Shown here: positions 44,667 to 55,989 of the stretch, in pieces
Layout: the number at the start of each line of letters is the position of its first letter
How positions within the stretch are numbered: the first letter of the stretch is position 1
Source of the DNA: Gonatopus flavifemur
Taxonomy: Eukaryota > Arthropoda > Insecta > Hymenoptera > Dryinidae
DNA length: 64,000 bases
Reading direction: 5' to 3'
Assembly: GCA_018340375.1 (NCBI GenBank)
Contig: JAFFJZ010000004.1
Location: 43,750,001 to 43,814,000, forward strand
Position numbers and translations under genes: made by a program
Notes under the pieces: model-generated
What the model was told of the DNA's origin: nothing
Databases searched by the model: none
The model's input: the letters and a program-made list of their open reading frames with translations, nothing else

Positions 44667-45338
44667 TTATGGGGGGGCGCGGGTGTTGACGTTGACAATG
44701 GTTGTCGTTGTAGTGAATGTGGTGGACGATACGGCATGGGACGTGGGAATATGTTGGGAGTTGGGGGCTGATTCGATATAGGTAGACTCGTCAGTGTGTC
44801 CCGATGAGAGCTCAAAAGGAGAGTTAGTATCTCCGGATGTGTCTCGAACGGGTTCGGGGGGTGCGGGATTCGAGAAAGATTCGGGCTCAGAGGGCCTGAG
44901 TTCCGGGAACCAATCATTCATCGTCCCACGGATGGTTCTGTCCCCTTGTGTCCGTCGGTAATAACAATGGGCCCTAACTCGCTTCTCGTCTACCGTTCCC
45001 GCGCAGTTTAGGGAATGGCCCACTAGGGAGGCTACTAATTTTTCCGGGGCAAGGGCGTCGATCCACGAATGGTCATTGGGGTCTTCTGCGTACGACGAAC
45101 CGCGCGATGGGGGTCGATTATCCAGGGGATTATTGAGATCTTCAAAGAGTCCCGAAATTCCGGGTAGGGTGCCCTGAAGGGTGGATTGGGAGGTGACTGG
45201 GGGGTCGCTCATATGGGTCAGATGAGCTTGTAGCCGCTCACGCAATTCCCTCTCTTCCCCCTCCGTGGAAAGCCCAAGACCGCGAAGTCGGCTCATAATT
45301 TCCTCTAGGGAGAGTTCAGAGGTGCCTGATGGGTCCAT
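44667..45338 (-). pseudogene. Gypsy gag N-terminus with SAP-like domain
   Basis: Starts at ATG 45336-45338. Residues 10-42, with EEIMSRLRGLGLSTEGEERE and RERLQAHL, have the helix-loop-helix pattern of SAP domains, which bind AT-rich DNA or scaffold regions in host proteins. A SAP-like start occurs in some retroelement gags. The rest is acidic and Pro/Ser-rich. It ends in a frame different from the central gag ORF, so a frameshift lies near 44600-44670. Confidence 0.55.
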
Positions 45339-46051
45339 TTTCGTTCAAAACTCGTGGGGAATTTCGGACGATTCGGTATTAGCTTTCCAATTCTCCCAGA
45401 CAAGGTGGGAGTACTATTCAGGAAGGGGAAGAAAAAAAACCAATTCTTGAAACCGTTCTCGAATTTTCCACGTTATGACAAAAAAAAAACACGGGTGACG
45501 TATCCTGAATCTCTTTCCGATAGACAAGTTTGGTAAAGGAACCAATGGAAAAAAACTCGGGATTCCCTAGATCATAGTTATCTGTTAACAATGATTGGTT
45601 ACGAAGGCAATGGAAATATATTCCGAACTATGTTCACCCCGAATGAAACCCGATTACGCTACGAAATTGTTGGATGAACAAAACAAAAAAAAATCCCCGA
45701 AACTTTGCTTAGAATAGAAAAAAAAATCGAAGACTTTCCACTTAATCGATCAGAATTCCCCACCGGAGAAGAATTCCTCTAGCGGTTTATAAATAACTCC
45801 GAAGGCTATGCGGGAATTTTGATTAATCCCTCCGATTCTATGTATTGAATCGAATTCAAAGTCCTGTTGGGATACGCGTTGGGGGACAGGGACATGATTC
45901 GGTTATTTCAGGGGGTTCAATCAAAAACAATGGTTTTTTCCGTATTTGTTACGGTTTGTGGGGTCCAATGGGCGCCACAAGCTGGAAACAACAAATAGAC
46001 AGAATGGCCAATTGCAAAAAAAATTCTACAAGATATATATATATATATATA
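45339..46051. other. Sequence upstream of gag; 5' LTR not found
   Basis: AT-rich, no gene. A 5' LTR matching 30796-32195 would be expected on this side, but its ends (TGTAACAGCGGGACC on the plus strand) are absent here and beyond the mariner. The (TA)n at about 46035-46051 is the mariner target. Confidence 0.5.
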
Positions 46052-48073
46052 CAGGGTGGGGCATTTGAAGTGTCGCGGGAGTTTTTTCCAAAAATAAAAT
46101 GAGATACGAGAAAATTTTTCGGACAAAAATTGTAGGGTATCGAGGGGGACATCCGATGGTGGCCTTGGCTTTGACCTCAAATCTCATCTTCAAGGGCATT
46201 CTGAGGTCAACTCTTGTTTTTCAAATAGCATCTCATATTTTTCACTGCAGATTTGGATTCTAGGTCAAAAACCAAGAAACTTTTGTCCGAACCATTTTCC
46301 TGAAATCCGCAAAGATGGCGCTCTAATCGATATTGTTCCATACTGAATCTGACATTAGAATAACTCGAAAACGAAGGGTCTTGGAGGAGAATGTTTCGGA
46401 CAAAAGTTGTCTGATTCCAAGGCGGACCCCTTGAACTGAAACGGAGGTGATGTGGCATAACAGACAAAACACAACACATTTCAATCGTCTACATCACTTG
46501 GATAATTTGAAGGCAGTAGATGCTCAAAATGATAGCCTCCGACTTCAATACACATTTCAAAACGTTTTACAAAAGATTGCTGAACTCGTGCTAAAATATC
46601 TTCATTGATGCTCGCGCATGCATTGATGATTCGTTGACGCATATTCTCAGGTGTAGTCGGTGCTTGTTGATAAACTGTATCTTTTATGTATCCCCATAAA
46701 GAAAAATCTGGAGAAGTAAGATCCGGAGAACGGGCAGGCCAATGAACTGGTCCACGACGTCCTATCCATCGTCCAGGATAATCTCTGTCCAATATTTCTC
46801 GAGCTGTGACTGCATAATGGGATGGACAACCATCGTGTTGATACCACATATTCAATCGTTCCTGAATAGGTATGTCTTCAAGTAATGTTGGAAGTACTTG
46901 ATCTAAGAAATGTCTGTACTTCTCTCCATTTAGCGTATCTGCAATGAAGTACGGTCCAATTACTCGAGATCGAAAAATACCACACCAGACATTCACAGCC
47001 CATTGTCTTTGATGCTCCACTTGACGTAACCATCTTGGATTTTCTGTCGCCCAGTAATGCATATTATGTCGATTCACTTGACCATGATTGGTGAACGTCG
47101 ACTCATCAGAAAATAATATGTTGATGAAGTTGTTATTGTGCATTTGCGCTAGACCCCATCGACAAAACTGTACACGATTTTCGAAATCATCACCGTGAAG
47201 GTCTTGATGCAAACAAATGTGATACGGATGGAATTTGTGACGTTTCAGTATTCGAAGAACACTTATTCGAGAAATTCCCGAATGGAGTTCAATTTCACGA
47301 GAGCTCACGTGTGGATTATTGGCTACTGCAGCTTGTACATCAACTCCCGCATTTTCTCCGCTAACAGTTCTCATTCGATGTCGTTCTTCCCTTGTAACAC
47401 TTCCCGTTTCTGAGAATAATTTTGTAATGCGTTGAAAATACCTAATGGATGGCGTTGTTCTTTCAGGAAATCGTTCTGCATACAAGTCATATGCTTGTCT
47501 GGGGTTCTTATGCACTTCACCGTGAATGTAGATCATATCGATCTTCTTAGAAACCGTGTATCGGATATCCATGATGTTCAATTTGTCATAAACCAAGTAA
47601 TAATCAAATGTAACTGACAAACTGACTTTCAAAATCGTGAATTTTCACTGAACCCCGTCGTTCGTTTACATCGCGTGAGCTCTGAATGAGACGATTGAAA
47701 TGTGTTGTGTATTGACAACTTTTGTACGAAACATTCTTTTGCAAGACCCTTCGTTCTCGAGTTATTCGAATGTCAGATTCAAAATGGAACAATATCGATT
47801 AAAGTGCCATTTTTGCGGATTTCAGGAAAATGGTTCAGACAAAAGTTTCTTGGTTTTCGACCTAGAATCCAAATCTGCAGTAAAAAATATGAGATGCTAT
47901 TCAAAAAACAAGAGTTGATCTCAGAATGCCCTTGAAGATGAGATTTGAGGTCAAAGCCAAGGCCACCATCGGATGTCCCCCTCGGTACCCTACAACTTTT
48001 GTCCGAAAAATTTTCTCGTATCTCACTTTATTTTTGGAAAAAACGCCCGCGACACTTTGAATGCCCCACCCTG
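46052..48073 (-). mobile_element. Tc1/mariner element, copy 2
   Basis: The same element as 5606-7643, 2022 bp, beginning CAGGGTGGGGCATTTGAAG and inserted in a (TA)n run (TA at 46050-46051 and 48074-48075). The arms (to about 46490 and from about 47685) match copy 1 with few differences, so both copies derive from a recent common source. It contains an uninterrupted transposase and complete ends, making it the best candidate here for a recently mobile element. Confidence 0.9.
46481..47632 (-). CDS. Mariner-family transposase (copy 2)
   Basis: Intact 383-residue ORF, likely functional start at MDIRYTVSKKIDMIY. The architecture is as in copy 1: two helix-turn-helix regions, then catalytic Asp residues in LFSDESTF, MWYQHDGCPSH and SPDLTSPDFSLWGY. 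It differs from copy 1 at scattered residues and keeps the more usual HDG at the second site. The C-terminus is 9 residues longer because copy 1 stops earlier. Predicted to be nuclear and to act on the ~400-bp arms of its own element. Activity cannot be judged from sequence alone. Confidence 0.88.
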   Translation of the reverse strand: MKVSLSVTFDYYLVYDKLNIMDIRYTVSKKIDMIYIHGEVHKNPRQAYDLYAERFPERTTPSIRYFQRITKLFSETGSVTREERHRMRTVSGENAGVDVQAAVANNPHVSSREIELHSGISRISVLRILKRHKFHPYHICLHQDLHGDDFENRVQFCRWGLAQMHNNNFINILFSDESTFTNHGQVNRHNMHYWATENPRWLRQVEHQRQWAVNVWCGIFRSRVIGPYFIADTLNGEKYRHFLDQVLPTLLEDIPIQERLNMWYQHDGCPSHYAVTAREILDRDYPGRWIGRRGPVHWPARSPDLTSPDFSLWGYIKDTVYQQAPTTPENMRQRIINACASINEDILARVQQSFVKRFEMCIEVGGYHFEHLLPSNYPSDVDD

Positions 48074-48758
48074 TATATATATGTCGTATATACGATTGGT
48101 ATAAAAAGGAACAAAATCAATGTCATTCAAAAAATATGAGCTTGGCCCAGCGCAATATATGTGCTTACTTCACAGACGCCGATTTACCTTATCAGTGAAG
48201 CAGAGGGGAATAATTTCTCAAATCACTGAAGGCCTGTACAATAATGCGAGGAAAGTGAAAAATCTATCCGAGCAAACAAAACAAATTCGCAAATTATCCT
48301 TGGGATATTACGCGTTCTTGTGGAAGACACTTCATTAATTTCCCAACTATGTTAAAGGAACCAAATGAACGAACAATACGAATTCTCAAATGAAATCCAT
48401 ATGCTATTGCAAGAGCCTAAAATAAAAACTTAATAAGCAGAAGTAACAAGTTCCAAATGTTGTCTTTATACTTCAAGCGTCATTTGGTTCACCAAAATTA
48501 TTATAATTCAATCAAATGATTCAATCCGGAGTACGAAACTTATTCGAGGTTCCAAATTCTTGAACATGACGAGTTTTTGAGTAGCTTATGCATAAAAATA
48601 ATATTAATGATCATTCGTCATTGTGGTCAACGGAACATGAGATATTAGAAATTTCTTGAAAAATTCTCTAAACGACTCATTCGTGATATCTTGAATGCGA
48701 TGTATTATGCAAAAAAACACTATGTACAAGCGATTCAAATCCTCATCAATAATGTCCT

Positions 48759-48789
<31 letters not shown>
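48074..48789. other. Noncoding spacer with a weak small ORF
   Basis: TATAAAAAGG lies near 48101. An ORF follows at 48120-48338 (72 codons, beginning MSFKKYELGPAQYM and basic throughout) that I do not recognise. It may be chance. The rest is AT-rich, ending in a (TA)n run at about 48760-48787. Confidence 0.3.
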
Positions 48790-51700
48790 TATTCGGATAG
48801 TTTGAGGTCCTTTTTTGAGGTACTTATTTCTCGACGTACATTTGTTCTCCGTGCTCCTGGGATGCTATATATACGGCGTATATCGAAATTTGAGGTATAA
48901 CGGCGGCATATAAAAGAAAATAAGGATTTATTTAAATAATGTAAACTTTGGGGTCGCGGGGATGATTTGTATACAATCATGACTAATGTATAGTTTGAGG
49001 TCACGAGTCTGAAATTGACTGAGTTGCACATACAATGTATACTTTGAGGTCACAAACACAATGGGTTCAGATTTCACTCCCAGACTATATTGTGGAGTTG
49101 CAGACATACCAATCACTGATTCACATGGACATTTAGCAAATAAGGATGCAGGCGAGAACATTCCCGAAGGATCCTGAAAGATATATTAGACAGGCTTATG
49201 CAGCATAGATGGAATAATGTAGAAAGATCGGTTTTAGAGCGGGAACCTTTCTGAAATCATGTTTTTCCTCCTTCGGGATACTTTGAGAATGGCATAACCC
49301 CCATGGTATGCGTGGGAATGCATAGTTTTAAATCTCACGTTGAATGATTTTAGCAATGTACATACAAGGTATACTTTGGGGTCACGGGGAGAATACATAT
49401 ACAATCATACCTACTGTATAGTATGGGGTCTCGCGTCTGAAATTCACTGAAGTGCACATACACTGTAAACTTTGAGGTCACAAACAAAATGGGTTCAAAT
49501 TTGACCGCGTAATGTGGGGTTGCAGACATAACAATCACCAATTCACATGAATATTTAGCAATAAGCGATGCAGGCGCCGCGATTTCCGGAGTATCCTAGG
49601 GAATATATTTGAGATGTTTATGCAGCATAAGTTAAATGACGAAGACAGACTTGTATTCGAGCGAGAAGCTTTCTTGAATCATTCTTTTCTTTGAGATACA
49701 TTGAAAGTATCATACCCTCCATGGTATGCGTGGGAACGAACAGATAAAAGTTCCATGTTGAATGATTTCAGCGATGTGCATTGAAGGTATACTTTGGGGT
49801 CGCAGGGAGAATTTGTGTACAATCACACCTAATGTATAGTTTGAGGTCCCGAAACAGGAATTGACTGGATTGCACATGCACTGTAAACTTTGAGGTCACA
49901 AACACAATGCGTTCAAATTTCACCGCGTGATGCGAGGTTGCAGACATCACAATCACCAATGCACATGAACATTTAGCAAATAAGGATGCAGGCGACACCA
50001 TTCCCGAAGGATCCTGAAAGATATATTCGACAGGTTCATGCAGCATGGATGGAATAATGTAGAAAGATTTGTTTTAGAGCGGGAACCTTTCTGAAATCAT
50101 GTTTTTTCTCCTTTGAGATACTCTGAGAATGGCATAACCTCCATGGTATCCGTGGGAATGCATAGCCTTAAATCTCACGTTGAATGATTCCGGCGATGTA
50201 CATACAAGGTATACTTTGGGGTCACGGGGAGAATACGTATACAATCATACCTACTGTATAGTATGGGGTCCCGCGTCTGAAATTCACTGAAGTGCACATA
50301 CACTGTAAACTTTGAGGTCACAAACACAATGAGTTCGAATTTCACCGCGTGATGTGGGATTTTAGACATAACAATCACCAATTCACATGAACATTCAGCA
50401 ATAGACGATGCAGACGACGCGATTTCCAGAGTATCCTGAGGAATATATTTGAGATGTTTATGCAGCATGACTGGAATGATGAAGAGAGACTTGTATTCGA
50501 GCGAGAACCTTTCTTGAATCATTCCCTTCTTCGGGATACATTGGAAGCATCATACCCTCCATGGTATGCGTGGAAACGCACAGTTAAAAGTTCTATGTTG
50601 GATGATTCCAGCAATGTGCATAGGAGGTATACTTTGGGGTCGCGGGGACAATTCGTGTACAATTACACCTAATGTATAGTTCGAGGTCCCGAATCAGGAA
50701 TTCACTGGATTGCTCATGCACTGTGAACTTTGAGGTCACAAACACAATGGGTTCAAATTTCACCGCGTGATGTGGGTTTGCAGACATACCAATCACCGAT
50801 TCACATGAACATTTAGCAAATAAGGATGCAGGCGACACCATTCCCGAAGGATCCTGAAAGATATTTTTGACAGGTTTATGCAGCATGGATGGAATGATGA
50901 AGCAAGATTTGTCTTTGAGCGGGAACCTTTCTTATATCATTTCTTTTTATACTTCGAAAATGGCATAACTTCCATCGCCTTCATCGGAATGCCTCATTTG
51001 AAGTCTCGTGTTGAATTGTTTCAGCAATCTACATACAAGGTTTAGTTCAGGTCGCAGGAAGAATTCGTAAACGAATACAACTAATGTATAGTTTGAGGTC
51101 AGCAGTCTGAAAGTGACCCCTGACTAAAATTTTTGTCATAATTTCTCATAATTTCTCATAGTCCCAATTCATGGAGAAAATATGAGAAATTATGACAAAA
51201 ATTTTCGCCAGGGACTGAATTGCACATATACTGTAAAAGATGAAATAATTTGCAAATAAAGGCATTGTGGTATTTGTAAAATGTCAATTACATTCGATTT
51301 CCTGTTTCAACTCAGGACATTCAACTGTTATACTCTTCGATGGATCGCATCAGCTTGTTACATGGAGGTTAGGTCATGTTGGGAAACATTCTCCATTGGC
51401 TACTGAATAAGATTCCTCTATGATCCTGACTCACTAGATGGGTTCTTGTGTTTCACTCAATTCCAGTGAATCACTGAGAACACTCCTTCCTGATATTCTC
51501 CCTTTATTGCTTCGAAAATGCCATAACCTATAAGAATGCATAGTTTTAGGTTACACGTTGAATGATTTCAGCTATGTACATACAATGAATACTTTGAGGT
51601 CGCAGACACAAAACGGTTGAATTTCACCGCCAAACTATAATGTGTCATTGCAGACATAACAATCCCCTATTCAGATGAACATTTAGCAAATGACGGTCCA

Positions 51701-52180
51701 AATGTAGACTTTCCAGAAGTATCCTGGGGAAGATATTTGAGATCTTCATACGGCATGGATGGAATGATGAAAAAAACCCCGTTTTTGAGCGAGGACCCTT
51801 CTGAACTCATTTTTTTCCATTGAGATACTCCGAAAATAGCCTCACCTCCATGGTATGCATGGAAATGCATAGTTTGGAGTTCAATGTTGAATGATTTTAG
51901 CAATGTTCATCCAAGGTATAATTTGAGGTCGCGAAAGGGATTTGTGAACAAATGTAACTTAATTTATAGTTCGAGGTCACGAGTCCGGAAGTTACTGAAT
52001 TCCACATATACTGTGAGAATTAAGATCATTTTGAAATCAAGGTATTGTGGTATTTGAGAGTTTTAATTACATTCAATTTTCTGTTTCACCTCAGGACATT
52101 CATCTCTGATACTCATTGATGGAATTCAGTTTATATGCAGGTTAGGTCATGTCGACAAACATAATCTTATTGTGTATTCT
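48790..52180. repeat. ~420-bp satellite with an 840-bp dimer structure
   Basis: The anchor GTATACTTTGGGGTC or variants recurs at 48941, 49369, 49787, 50209, 50627 and about 51040 (steps 428, 418, 422, 418, 413), then degenerates at about 51587 and 51916. Units at 49369 and 50209 resemble each other, as do 49787 and 50627, so alternate units form a higher-order dimer of about 840 bp. Within each unit the GTANACTTTGRGGTCA motif occurs three times about 48 bp apart. The minus-strand ORFs of 60-115 codons repeat with the unit and are not convincing genes. Confidence 0.85.
51118..51222. repeat. Short hairpin MITE inside the satellite
   Basis: CCTGACTAAAATTTTTGTCA pairs with TGACAAAAATTTTCGCCAGG across about 105 bp. 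It interrupts a satellite unit. Confidence 0.75.
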
Positions 52181-53045
52181 CCCGTACAGGACCAAGCATT
52201 TCTACGTTGCCTCCACGTTGTCTCTCCGTGGAATCTCCGTTCATCCACCTTTTATCCACGTCTCCCATACAGCACCAGGATGTACTATCAACATCCTTGG
52301 GACGTCTTCTGAAACATTGGAATGTTCAAAAAATGTTTCGGGATGTTGAGAAAACATCACATGTATATACCAGGGATGTGAAAATGTCCGGGGTAGTCTT
52401 ATTCAGGTTGTCATGGAATGTTTATGAGACATTTGAAATGAGAATTTTTAATGATCGAACTTGTGTCAAATCTTCAAATATTCTCCATTTAGAAGAGATG
52501 CATATTAATTGCAGTGAAACCTGTATCGATAGATTCAATAAATTACATTTACATCTCTTTAATACATTGCGTGTAGTGAAATTTTGTTTCGCGTCAATTT
52601 TGAGGTTATGTGGATCTTAATATATTGACTAATTCTGGATAATTTATATTTTTCCAACAGTTTTGAACTTCTGAGATGAAATATTTTCAAATATTCAATA
52701 CAAAATGTATTTTCATGGTTGTTTGATACTTTGGTCTTTTGTAAAACTATAAATACATATTTTTATAGGTTATAAATAAAATACTTGGTTCTCATATGAT
52801 GTTTTGGAAACATTTTAGAAACGTCCCATAGCAGATGTAAGCAATGTCCCTAAAACGTGTTCCCCAGCACAATGAATGAATGCTCTCGAGACGTTTGGAA
52901 AATGTACTTTTGGGAATCATAATCTGTGGGACTGTGGACACGTTGTTAAAACGTTTTCTGAACTGTCGGTGCTGTTTGGGCTCCCATTTATCCACGTAGA
53001 ATCCACGGAGATGCGACGTGAACATCGGTGGATGTCCTGTACGGG
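52181..53045. mobile_element. Foldback element with CCCGTACAGGAC ends, inserted in satellite
   Basis: Starts CCCGTACAGGAC and ends GTCCTGTACGGG. The arms extend through TCTCCGTGGAATCT/TCCACGGAGA blocks. CT occurs on both sides, a possible 2-bp duplication. The flanks rejoin into sequence like the uninterrupted satellite at about 51400. Another element (52264-52980) lies inside. Confidence 0.7.
52264..52980. mobile_element. MITE with CCCATACAGCAC termini, copy B
   Basis: Starts CCCATACAGCACC and ends GGTGCTGTTTGGG. The interior shares TGTTTCGGGATGTT, ACATCACATGTAT and related blocks with copy A (25981-26659). CT flanks both ends. Its termini resemble those of the element that contains it, suggesting related families. 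Confidence 0.7.
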
Positions 53046-53956
53046 CTAATGAAATCCCTATATAATCCCAAGCCTCCCGGTGGGTTCTTGGAGTTGGACT
53101 ACATTTCAATGAATTACTGAGAAGACTCCTTCCTGATATTCTCACTTCATTGCTTTGAAAATCCCATAACCTCCATTATATGTATGAGAATGCATAGTTT
53201 AAGGTTACATGCCCTGGTGAAAGGGAAGCGTGTATTAGAAAGTGGCAGGACCGTACCCGGAAAGTGTATGGGACGTGGATTTGAGCGTATACCGAGCGTA
53301 AAGTGAAACATTAAGAGTAGTCCGAACGTGTATTTGAAGTATGTAAAACGTATCGGAAAAAACACCAGTTTCATGTAAACCGGACTTTATGTATGGAAGC
53401 GTAATTGAAGAGTGGATACAAAGGATGTAAGGAGTAATAGAAGAGTCATCTAAAACATTCTTACGCTTTGTTACGCTTCCGTTACTCTTTGTGACACGCT
53501 TCCCTTCCACCAGGGTGTTGAATGATTCCAGCAATGTACATACAATGTATACTTTGAGGTCACGAACACAAAACGGTTAAATTTCACCGCCAAACTATAA
53601 TGTGAGCTTGCAGACATAACAATCAGTAATTCACAGGAACGTCTAACAAATGACGGTGCAGGCGGAGCTTTTTCCGGAGTATCCTGTGATATGTATTTCA
53701 GATGTTCATGCAGCAAGGATGGAATGATGAAGAAAAATTCGCTCTTGAGCGAGAACCCTTCTTGAATCTTTTTTTTTTCCTTTGAGATACTTCGAAAAAG
53801 GCATAACGTCCATGGTATGCATGGGAATGCATAGTTGTTAGTTGAATGTTGAATGATTCTGGCAATGTTCATACAAGGTATACTTCGAGGTCGCGGGAAG
53901 GATTCGTGAACAAATGTACCTAATGTATAGTTCGAGGCACGAAGTAAGATAAAAGG
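53046..53956. repeat. Further diverged units of the 420-bp satellite
   Basis: The pieces 53046-53211 and 53516-53956 belong to the satellite (GTATACTTTGAGGTCACGAAC near 53548; GTATACTTCGAGGTCGCGGG near 53878) and are separated by a 304-bp insertion. Confidence 0.75.
53212..53515. mobile_element. 304-bp element with 22-bp CCCTGGTG ends
   Basis: CCCTGGTGAAAGGGAAGCGT at the left pairs with ACGCTTCCCTTCCACCAGGG at the right. TG occurs on both sides. The related satellite unit at about 55395-55425 reads straight through this position (TTACATGTTGAATG), giving an empty site. No coding capacity. Confidence 0.85.
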
Positions 53957-55274
53957 AGACGAATCTCTCATGGAATTAAACCGAAAAAGTGGCACATTTT
54001 TTTGGGAAATGTTGCAAGTCAAATCTCGCCACTCGTGGTGCTGTTGTTCCCAGTAACCCTACGAAAATATATATAATGTATATTTTCGTAGGGTTACTGC
54101 ACTGATCTCTAATATACACTGGATAGGGCATACAAGGCTTTTCAACACATAATTCTTGTGACGAATTGAACGTGATAGAAGACTCTAGGCAGCCATTTGC
54201 ATTGCTGTCTAAATGGTTATTTTTGTGGGAAATTTGAATGTTATTGATATGTTTTGTGGAATATATCAATTACTGATTGAATAATATTCATTATTATTGT
54301 TTGATATGATAGAAAACTCAGTAGAATACTAATAAATCACAGCTTAAATGATTTCAAACGTCCTCATTATCTGAAATACCTTTTTCTCTTTGATATTGAA
54401 GAAATTCAATAATAAATCACAATATATAATTAAGGTAAGAGACCCGATAGCCGATCAGTGAACATATACCCGATCAGTCCTTATTCTGCAGATTTTCATT
54501 GTTTAACTGTGCAAAAAATCTTAAACCAAAATATTTTTTGTAACCAACGCATCGAAAATCAACTTTTTCATTTGAAACTTATAGCTAAATTACTTTATAA
54601 ATTGACGTAATCATCAAAATGATCGGGTACTAGTCCCTGATCGGGTATAGGGTGTCTTACCTTATGTATGCTATGAAGTGAAGTTGAAACGATATTAGAA
54701 ACAACTGGAAACAATAAAGAAATAATTTGACGATTGTTTAAACCTATCAAATATATTTCACTCGAAATATATTTGTGACAGTTCAAATTTGCCGCTAAAA
54801 ATTGACCATTTCGACCGCAAAGCAAATGGCGCCTGGCTTCTTCAATCCGTCACACAGATTTTCACGGTAGCCCCCCAATATACCGAATGTTCATTGTATC
54901 GAATGCTCATTATGCCGAAAATCATAATTCCGAACGCCAATACACCGAATGCTCATAATACCGAAACATTTCCATTGGCCTGTCTTTTAGAACTTCGAAA
55001 AATCCATAAGAAAGCAAAAGTTTCTATTTGTCCATAAACTTTCGGTATTATGAGCATTCGGTGTATTGGCGTTCGGAATTATAATTTTCGGCATAATGAG
55101 CATTCGATACAATGATCATCCGGTACACTGAAGGGCTACCATTTTCACGTATGCCCTATCCAGTGTATAATAGAGATCAGTGGGTTACTGGGAACAACAG
55201 CGCCACGAGTGGCGGGATTTGACTTGCAATCCCAAAAAAATGTGCCGCTTCAGTTCACGGAGATGAGTCTCTTG
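53957..55274. mobile_element. 1.3-kb foldback element with ~175-bp arms
   Basis: The arms pair GTGGCACATTTTTTTGGGAA, CGCCACTCGTGG, TGTTGTTCCCAGTAACCC and CACTGATCTCTAATATACAC with their complements near 55150-55270. The left arm alone carries an extra small palindrome (CTACGAAAATATATA...ATTTTCGTAG, 54060-54095). The interior is AT-rich and noncoding and contains another foldback at 54866-55140. Confidence 0.75.
54866..55140. mobile_element. Foldback built from a 15-17-bp CCGAA motif, with 8-bp duplication
   Basis: GGTAGCCC and GGGCTACC ends are flanked by ATTTTCAC on both sides (54858-54865 and 55141-55148). Each arm is a string of short units starting CCGAA (CCGAATGCTCATTATG, CCGAAAATCATAATT, CCGAACGCCAATACA). 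An 8-bp duplication is typical of hAT elements. A second copy lies at 56631-56878. Confidence 0.8.
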
Positions 55275-55828
55275 GTGGGTTCTTGTGTTTAATTACATCT
55301 CAGTGAATTTCTGAAAAGTCTCCTTCCTGATATTTTCACTTCATTGCTTTGAAAATCCCATAACCTCCATTATATGTATGAGAATGCATAGTTTGAGGTT
55401 ACATGTTGAATGATTCCAGCAATGTACATACAATGTATACTTTGAGGTCACGAACACAAAACGGTTAAATTTCACCACCAAATTATAATGTGAGGTTGCA
55501 GACATAACAATCAGTAATTCATAGGAACATCCAGCAAATGACGGTGCAGGCGAAGCCTTTCCCGTAGTATCCTGTAATCTATATTTCAGATGTTCATGCA
55601 TTGGCGCGCTCACTCCAGTATGTATTGAGCTCAATGATCAGGGTTCATAGGTTCATATAACAAAATCACCGTAAACTTCGTTCATTGGCCTTCCTCATGT
55701 TCCAAAACCTTGCCCTCGTACTCTAGAGTATCGGTTTTCTCTGTTTTCCTGATGAATAGGAATGAGCTGTCCTGATACCCCAGGGCACGAGAGATGAGTT
55801 GAAATTTCATGAGCTTTTATCAGAGCGT
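55275..55828. repeat. Last satellite unit and short spacer
   Basis: 55275-55610 is a 420-bp-type satellite unit (GTATACTTTGAGGTCACGAAC near 55436), close to that at 53520. 55611-55828 is noncoding with nothing recognised. Confidence 0.65.
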
Positions 55829-55984
55829 TAGGCCCGCGTCACATGGAGCTGAAGAAGCGCGGAAAGCGGAAAGCGGAACGCGGAACCCTTGGTTGAAGAG
55901 AGAGGTGAATATTTGCGTCTCTCTTCAACTGAGGATTCCGCGTTCCGTTTTCCGCGCTTTTTCAGCTCCATGTGACGCGGGCCT
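55829..55984. mobile_element. GC-rich hairpin element a
   Basis: AGGCCCGCGTCACATGGAGC and its complement enclose arms rich in GCGGAAAGCGG-type motifs. About 155 bp, noncoding. Confidence 0.8.
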
Positions 55985-55989
55985 CAAGC

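Noticed and set aside
45955..45985. Possible primer-binding site (TGGCGCCCATTGG on the minus strand) upstream of gag
   Set aside because: It is not directly next to a sequence resembling the LTR end (CTGTTACA), and the match to a known tRNA 3' end could not be confirmed beyond about nine bases.
48928..50886. Repeated minus-strand ORFs of 60-115 codons with similar peptides
   Set aside because: They recur with the 420-bp satellite unit, start at different points and are broken differently in each unit; this is expected from repetition, not from a gene family.
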